DNA of 64,000 nucleotides. Source: Jejuia sp040720935. GTDB taxonomy: Bacteria; Bacteroidota; Bacteroidia; Flavobacteriales; Flavobacteriaceae. The notes under the pieces were generated by a model. It was not told the DNA's origin. It saw nothing but the letters and a program-made list of their open reading frames with translations, and did not search any database. The stretch lies in assembly GCF_040720935.1 (NCBI RefSeq), contig NZ_JBFDAE010000016.1, positions 38,889-102,888 on the forward strand, written 5' to 3'. The stretch's first letter is position 1. Each line of letters starts with the position of its first letter. Shown here one piece after another: positions 59,053 through 64,000 of the stretch. The translations under genes and the position numbers were made by a program.

Positions 59053-60462
59053 TTACTGATCAAATTTAAAATAATTTACGGCATTATGGTAACAAATATC
59101 CTGAACCATTTTTCCTAAAAAATCAATATCGTTAGGAATAAGTCCTTGTTTGACATCATCACCAAGTAAAGTGCACAATATACGCCTAAAATATTCATGT
59201 CGAGGAAAAGACAAGAAACTTCTACTATCGGTTAACATACCAACAAAACGACTTAACAAACCCATGTTTGAAAGCGTATTAAGTTGTTTTTCCATCCCAT
59301 CCTTTTGATCTAAAAACCACCAGCCAGAGCCCCATTGCATTTTTCCTGGGCAGTCAGAATTTTGAAAATTCCCCATCATGGTTGCAAATACTTCATTTTG
59401 AGAAGGATTTAGATTGTATGTAATTGTTTTAGCTAGTTGATTCGTTGAATTAAGCGTATTGAACAACTTAGACATAAATTCCGCCATAGGAAAATCGCCT
59501 ATAGAATCAACGCCTGCATCCAAACCCACTTGATCCACCAATCGAGAATTATTATTTCGGATAGGTCCCAAATGATATTGCTGCACCCAATCATACTTAT
59601 GGTATTTCTTCCCTAAATAAATAAAAAGGAACGACCTATATTTATCAATTTCATTGGTGGTTAATTCGCTTCCTTTTAATTTATTATCAAAAATTCTAGC
59701 AACATCTTCTTTAGTAAAATCAACAATCCTTAAAGCTTCCCCAACACCAAAATCAGATAATTTACACCCTTGATCATTAAAATATTTAATACGTTCATCG
59801 ATGGCTTTTAAAAAATCACCGAGTGTATTAATTTCAAAATTAACACTAGTAGCAAGTTTTTGAATGTAGTTTAAAAACTTCTCTTTATTGATAAAAAACA
59901 ATTCATCTGCTCTAAAAGTTGGGAGTACTTTGGTATAAAAGTTTCCGTTTTCTGAAATTTCCTTATGATATTTTAAATCATCTGTAGGATCATCTGTTGT
60001 ACAAACCACCTCAACTTTCATGTCTTCTAATAATTGTGCCGGTGTTTTGTTTTCTAAAACAGCGTTAGCCTTATTATAGATAGCTTTTGCTGTGCTAGGC
60101 TGTAAAACATCATCTATATCAAAATAACGCTTTAATTCTAAATGTGTCCAATGAAACAGGGGGTTTCTTAAAGTATAAGGTACGGTTTCAGCCCATTTAT
60201 TGAATCGTTCTTCTAAGGTAGTCGCCCCGGTAATATACTTTTCATCAATACCATTGGCACGCATACCACGCCATTTATAATGATCCCCATTTAACCAGGC
60301 TTTTGTAATGTTTCTGACTGGTTTGTTTTCTGCAATATCCTTCGCAGATAAATGATTATGATAATCTATTATTGGTAAATCTTTAGCATAGGTATGATAT
60401 AGTATCTCTGCCGTTTCGGTTTGCAATAAAAAATTATCGGTTATGAAATGTGTTGAATTCAT
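59053..60462 (-). CDS. uxaC: glucuronate isomerase
   Basis: This 469-residue TIM-barrel enzyme of the uronate isomerase family converts D-glucuronate to fructuronate (and galacturonate to tagaturonate). Visible motifs are I-I-D-Y-H-N-H-L-S (metal His pair, near residue 32), W-L-N-G-D-H-Y-K-W-R-G-M-R, C-T-T-D-D-P and L-T-D-S-R-S-F-L-S-F-P-R-H-E-Y-F-R-R near the C-terminus. It lies 9 bp after uxuA in the operon. Confidence 0.96.
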   Translation of the reverse strand: MNSTHFITDNFLLQTETAEILYHTYAKDLPIIDYHNHLSAKDIAENKPVRNITKAWLNGDHYKWRGMRANGIDEKYITGATTLEERFNKWAETVPYTLRNPLFHWTHLELKRYFDIDDVLQPSTAKAIYNKANAVLENKTPAQLLEDMKVEVVCTTDDPTDDLKYHKEISENGNFYTKVLPTFRADELFFINKEKFLNYIQKLATSVNFEINTLGDFLKAIDERIKYFNDQGCKLSDFGVGEALRIVDFTKEDVARIFDNKLKGSELTTNEIDKYRSFLFIYLGKKYHKYDWVQQYHLGPIRNNNSRLVDQVGLDAGVDSIGDFPMAEFMSKLFNTLNSTNQLAKTITYNLNPSQNEVFATMMGNFQNSDCPGKMQWGSGWWFLDQKDGMEKQLNTLSNMGLLSRFVGMLTDSRSFLSFPRHEYFRRILCTLLGDDVKQGLIPNDIDFLGKMVQDICYHNAVNYFKFDQ

Positions 60463-60471
60463 AAATAACTA

Positions 60472-61650
60472 TCAATCAAAAGTATGTTTTAAACCATACT
60501 CCAATCCTCTTAATTCTGCCAATCCTCTTAATCTCCCAATTCCTGAATATCCCGGATTGGTTTTTTTATGTAAATCATCAAGCATTTGATGCCCGTGATC
60601 TGGCCTTACCGGGATAGCAAAATCTTTACGTCCTTCGGCTTTTCTTCTTTGTTCTTCCACCAAAATGGCTTTAACAACGCTGTACATATCTACATCGCCC
60701 TCAAGATGATTGGCTTCATAGAAATTCCCTTGTGCATCACGCTTCGTACTTCTTAAGTGAAGAAAGTGGGCGCGGTCTGCAAAACGTTTAAAAATCTGCA
60801 CCAAATCATTGTCTGCTCTTACGCCTAATGACCCTGTGCAAAACGTAATACCGTTTGCTCTATCAGGCACATTGTCAAATAAATATGCGTAATCTGCTTC
60901 GGTACTCACAACCCTTGGCAATCCTAAAATAGCATATGGTGGATCATCGGGATGAATACACATCAAAACCTCATTTTTAGAAGCTACAGGTATAATTTCT
61001 TTTAGGAACAACACTAAGTTTTCTCTTAAAACAGAGGCATCAATAGCTGCGTAAGTATCTAAAATAGTTTGAAATTGCTCTAAAGTATAACCTTCCTCAG
61101 CTCCGGGCAAACCTGCTATTATATTATTTATTAATTGTTTTTTATCATCTTCTGAAAGGGCTTCAACATAGATTTTAGCCGCATTTATTTGTGCTTCAGA
61201 ATACTCATTTTCAGCACCGGGTCTTTTTAATAAAAAGAGTTCGAAAGCAGCAAAAGCGATCACATCAAAACGTAATGCTTTCGAGCCATCTTCAACTTGA
61301 AAACTTAAATCTGTACGTGTCCAATCTAGAACAGGCATAAAGTTATAACACACGATTTTGACACCACATTTTGCCAAATTCTCAATACTTTGTTTATAAT
61401 GCTCTATGTAGGTTTCAAAATTCCCCGAACGGGTTTTGATGTTTTCATGCACCGGAATACTTTCCACTACACTCCAAGTTAATCCTGAACTTTCAATTAT
61501 ATTTTTTCTTTTTTGTATGTCATCCACGGTCCATATTTGACCATTGGGAATATGATGCAATGCTGAAACAACTCCTGTTGCCCCTGCTTGCTTTATATCT
61601 GATAAAGATACGGGATCATTGGGTCCATACCATCTCCATGTTTGTTCCAT
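60472..61650 (-). CDS. uxuA: mannonate dehydratase
   Basis: This 392-residue enzyme dehydrates D-mannonate to 2-keto-3-deoxygluconate. It begins M-E-Q-T-W-R-W-Y-G-P-N-D-P-V-S-L and has C-I-H-P-D-D-P-P, T-F-C-T-G-S-L-G, H-L-R-S-T-K-R and P-V-R-P-D-H-G-H-Q, the conserved metal and substrate motifs of UxuA. It sits between the SDR oxidoreductase and uxaC genes, as expected for the pathway. Confidence 0.96.
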   Translation of the reverse strand: MEQTWRWYGPNDPVSLSDIKQAGATGVVSALHHIPNGQIWTVDDIQKRKNIIESSGLTWSVVESIPVHENIKTRSGNFETYIEHYKQSIENLAKCGVKIVCYNFMPVLDWTRTDLSFQVEDGSKALRFDVIAFAAFELFLLKRPGAENEYSEAQINAAKIYVEALSEDDKKQLINNIIAGLPGAEEGYTLEQFQTILDTYAAIDASVLRENLVLFLKEIIPVASKNEVLMCIHPDDPPYAILGLPRVVSTEADYAYLFDNVPDRANGITFCTGSLGVRADNDLVQIFKRFADRAHFLHLRSTKRDAQGNFYEANHLEGDVDMYSVVKAILVEEQRRKAEGRKDFAIPVRPDHGHQMLDDLHKKTNPGYSGIGRLRGLAELRGLEYGLKHTFD

Positions 61651-61669
61651 TTTATTCTATATTATTTAG

Positions 61670-62497
61670 TTAAACGCCACTATAAGCTGCAAATCCACCA
61701 TCAATAGGAATCACTATTCCTGTTACAAATGCAGATGCGTCATCACATAAATACAGGGTAGAACTAATTAAATCTTCAGGCTTCCCGTAACGCCCCATTG
61801 GCGTTTGATCTATGATTTGCTGTCCTCGTTGTGTCAAGCTTCCATCTGGATTGGTCAATAAGCTTCTATTTTGATCTGTCAAGAAAAACCCGGGAGCGAT
61901 TGCGTTTACACGAATTCCTACTTTTGAAAAGTGCACCGCCAACCATTGTGTGAAATTAGAAACAGCAGCTTTTGCACCACTATAAGCAGGAATTTTTGTT
62001 AATGGTGTAAAAGCATTCATTGAAGAAATATTTATAATACTACAGCCTTCACGCCCAACCATATCTGTAGCAAAAACTTGTGTTGGTATTAGCGTACCCA
62101 GAAAGTTTAAATTAAATGTAAACTCAATACCCTTAGCGTCTAAATCAAAAAAAGTTTTAAAACCTTCAGAATTATTTTTTAAATCTTCCATTTGAAAAAA
62201 TGGGTTGCTCGTAGTTCCCAATGGATGATTCCCTCCGGCTCCATTTACTAATATATCGCATGTACCTAATTGATTATTCACGACTTCTTTTGCTAAGTCT
62301 AAAGATTCTTTTTCTAGAACGTTAGCTGCTACACCAATAGCGGTTCCTCCTTCTGCGTTTATTGCCTCGGCCACTTTATCAGCAGCTTCTTTTCTTAAAT
62401 CCAATACAGCTATTTTATGTCCTTCTTTTGCCAAAGCCATTGCCAATGTACTACATAAAACACCACCTGCACCTGTTAAAACTATTACTTTACTCAT
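61670..62497 (-). CDS. SDR family D-mannonate oxidoreductase (UxuB function)
   Basis: This 275-residue short-chain dehydrogenase has T-G-A-G-G-V-L-C-S-T (cofactor loop), N-G-A-G-G-N-H, the catalytic S-S-M...Y-S-G-A-K near residues 165-180 and P-I-D-G-G-F at the end. As the first gene of the operon, before uxuA and uxaC, it should reduce fructuronate to mannonate, replacing the unrelated long-chain UxuB of E. coli. The G-G-N-H-P insert is seen in SDR mannonate oxidoreductases. Confidence 0.88.
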   Translation of the reverse strand: MSKVIVLTGAGGVLCSTLAMALAKEGHKIAVLDLRKEAADKVAEAINAEGGTAIGVAANVLEKESLDLAKEVVNNQLGTCDILVNGAGGNHPLGTTSNPFFQMEDLKNNSEGFKTFFDLDAKGIEFTFNLNFLGTLIPTQVFATDMVGREGCSIINISSMNAFTPLTKIPAYSGAKAAVSNFTQWLAVHFSKVGIRVNAIAPGFFLTDQNRSLLTNPDGSLTQRGQQIIDQTPMGRYGKPEDLISSTLYLCDDASAFVTGIVIPIDGGFAAYSGV

Positions 62498-62545
62498 TTT
62501 TTTTATGTCTTACTTTATTAATATTATCTCAATCGTGCTAAGTTT

Positions 62546-62560
62546 CTGTGTACGCACACG
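62546..62560. promoter_or_regulatory. LacI-type operator O1 (at the operon start site)
   Basis: CTGTGTACGCACACG, nearly palindromic around the central C-G. It lies just downstream of the minus-strand -7 box, covering the expected transcription start. Confidence 0.75.
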
Positions 62561-62568
62561 CAAATATA
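62561..62568 (-). promoter_or_regulatory. -7 box TATATTTG for the uronate operon
   Basis: On the minus strand TATATTTG runs 62568-62561, directly between operators O1 and O2. The leader to the ATG at 62497 is about 60 nt. Confidence 0.7.
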
Positions 62569-62579
62569 TGAAATATCCT

Positions 62580-62594
62580 CGTGTGCGCACACAG
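62580..62594. promoter_or_regulatory. LacI-type operator O2
   Basis: CGTGTGCGCACACAG contains the palindrome GTGTGCGCACAC. Its centre is 33 bp from that of O1, about three helical turns, and it falls in the -33 region of the operon promoter. Confidence 0.75.
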
Positions 62595-62688
62595 AATTAA
62601 GAGATTTTTTATTAAATTGCCTGAAATTGTCTCAATTGATTCTTATATTATTAAGTTCAAAGGAACGTAAGGAGATAAAAAAAATGAT

Positions 62689-63753
62689 ATGATAACAATT
62701 AAGGATATCGCTAAAGAAGCTAATGTCTCTGAGGGTACAGTTGATAGAGTAATTCATAATCGTGGAGGTGTGTCTAAAAAAACACAGGCTAGGGTTAAAA
62801 AAATTCTTGAGCATCATAATTTTAGTGTCAATCCGGTAGCTAGCGCTCTTGCAATGAAGCATAAGCATTTAATTGCGACATTAATACCGGAACATAATGA
62901 TGACGACCTTTTTTGGAAATCGCCTTATTTGGGCATATTAAAAGGTGCAGATGACGTTAAGAACTTTGGCATTCAAGTGAATAGTTTTACTTTCAATCAA
63001 TATGACCGACATTCCTATTTAAATACATTCCATGCCTTATTGGAAACAGAGCCAACTGCCGTTATCATGGTGCCCAATTTTTCAAAAGAAACAAAGCAAA
63101 TTGTTAGCAGGTTAGAAACGCTTAAAATCCCTTATCTCTTTTTAAATATTGATATTGATGGGTTTAACAACAATCTATATGTTGGTCAAGATTCTTATAT
63201 GGCGGGTTATATTGCAGGTAAACTCATGAATCTAAGTATTCCAAGGCCTTCAGCCTTTTTAATTATTCAGACAAGACATAATATCACTAAAAACAATACG
63301 GTTTCAAATAGAATAAAAGGTTTTAATGATTATTTTTTGAAGAATACGATAAATTCAGAAACCCAAACATTAAAAATTGATAGCTTAAATAGCTCTTTAG
63401 AAACCAAAGAAAAAATAAACGCTTACTTAAAACAGCATCCTGAGGTTGAAGGTCTATTTGTGCCATCAAGTAGAATTTATATTGTTGTTGACTGTTTAGA
63501 TACTGCTTATTTAGAAAAGCTTGAGCTTATTGGTTTTGACAATACACCTCAAAATATTGAATGCTTAAAAAACGACACCGTTTCTTTTTTAATATCGCAA
63601 AAACCTTTTGAACAGGGCTATGAATCTGTTCGTTTAATGACGGACTATTTAACGAATAAAAAGAGTTTGCCAAATAATAAAATATATCTTCCTATTGATA
63701 TTTTAACAAAAGAAAATGTAGATTATAATGAAAGAAATAAAGGGTCTCATTAA
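62689..63753 (+). CDS. LacI family regulator of the uronate operon
   Basis: This 354-residue protein has an N-terminal LacI HTH (I-T-I-K-D-I-A-K-E-A-N-V-S-E-G-T-V-D-R-V split over two helices, hinge N-P-V-A-S-A-L-A) and a periplasmic-binding-protein-like effector domain (Y-L-G-I-L-K-G-A, Y-M-A-G-Y-I-A-G, E-L-I-G-F-D-N). It is divergent from the uronate genes and should repress them through O1 and O2; the inducer is probably a uronate or a pathway intermediate. In place of the usual T-V-S-R-V the recognition helix reads T-V-D-R-V, as in some Bacteroidota members. Confidence 0.9.
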   Translation: MITIKDIAKEANVSEGTVDRVIHNRGGVSKKTQARVKKILEHHNFSVNPVASALAMKHKHLIATLIPEHNDDDLFWKSPYLGILKGADDVKNFGIQVNSFTFNQYDRHSYLNTFHALLETEPTAVIMVPNFSKETKQIVSRLETLKIPYLFLNIDIDGFNNNLYVGQDSYMAGYIAGKLMNLSIPRPSAFLIIQTRHNITKNNTVSNRIKGFNDYFLKNTINSETQTLKIDSLNSSLETKEKINAYLKQHPEVEGLFVPSSRIYIVVDCLDTAYLEKLELIGFDNTPQNIECLKNDTVSFLISQKPFEQGYESVRLMTDYLTNKKSLPNNKIYLPIDILTKENVDYNERNKGSH

Positions 63754-64000
63754 TTTAATGGGGATTAAGCAAAAAGTTTATGTAATATGAATGGAAAAAA
63801 GTGGTGTCTGTTACACCTCTAATATGCTTTAAAAACAGTAAACTGTTTGAGTTCAAAACACAGGCCAAAAAGAGTTTATAGGCACTATCCTAAAATCTGT
63901 GTAAGTTTCAAAACTCAGGGTTAAATTATTTATAGTTTAATCCTGTTTTCAAATATAGCTAAAAATTGGTTCAATATAATTCCCCAATTTCTAATTGGCA
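63754..64000. other. right edge of window, no gene seen
   Basis: The last 247 bp are A/T-rich. I see no gene start, RNA or clear repeat, except a weak dyad, CCAATTTCTAATTGG, at 63984-63998. Confidence 0.5.

Overview
The window looks like chromosomal DNA from a member of the family Flavobacteriaceae (Bacteroidota), probably marine. The reasons are low GC content (my impression, not counted), many promoters with the Bacteroidota -7 motif TAnnTTTG, poor Shine-Dalgarno sequences, two proteins with a type IX secretion (T9SS) C-terminal signal, and families typical of this group (OstA-like, DUF349, DUF5606, DUF368 pair, a secreted GH16 glucanase). No species can be named from sequence alone.

Layout. 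1-51 is the first 17 codons of aroC, reading out of the window. 120-930 is a degenerate ~150-bp tandem repeat that runs into the stop codon of a FAD/Fe-S oxidase. 3.9-7.7 kb: beta-barrel protein, Gfo/Idh/MocA oxidoreductase and two tandem ThuA-like lipoproteins. 7.8-17.5 kb: OstA-like LPS-transport protein with an unusual C-terminal carbohydrate-binding-like domain, class III aminotransferase, TPR protein, two tandem DUF368 proteins overlapping aroE, and a DUF349 protein. 17.6-20.9 kb (minus): a lipoprotein with two RskA-like domains beside a Crp/Fnr regulator, then DUF5606, def and ruvX. 21-22.7 kb: 73-bp hairpin repeats, a small secreted protein, dapD. 22.8-29.3 kb: LPS core or surface-glycan cluster (GT9, three GT2 or GT2-like proteins, GT4, Kdo-kinase-like protein, GT-like protein). 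29.5-42.7 kb: cca, heme A synthase, ankyrin protein with katG, divergent tpx-dgkA, ftsK, lolA-like, lptF/G-like and ribB. 42.8-48.1 kb (minus): secreted GH16, a T9SS repeat protein, DegT aminotransferase, nitroreductase.

The most interesting part is a roughly 7.3-kb integrative element in the 3' end of tRNA-Ser(UGA), about 48.4-55.7 kb. It carries an arm-binding tyrosine integrase, unknown proteins, small HTH proteins, a lipoprotein, a membrane protein and a second, minimal tyrosine recombinase. I see no relaxase, coupling protein or capsid gene. The tRNA 3' end is present three times (attL, attR1, attR2), each followed by its own terminator hairpin, which suggests two successive integrations with a 169-bp remnant of the older one. 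Three element promoters (int, the small HTH gene, the right-end small gene) share an operator, AGGGAAT-N3-AGGGAATCCCT, exactly 22 nt upstream of the -7 octamer. This looks like a dedicated element regulon.

After the element, 56.2-63.8 kb holds a complete-looking uronate module: a LacI regulator diverges from a six-gene minus-strand operon (SDR mannonate oxidoreductase, UxuA, UxaC, TRAP DctP-DctQ-DctM). Two LacI-type operators bracket the operon's -7 box. Together with the GH16 enzyme this suits life on algal polysaccharides. All family calls come from reading motifs; no database search was run.
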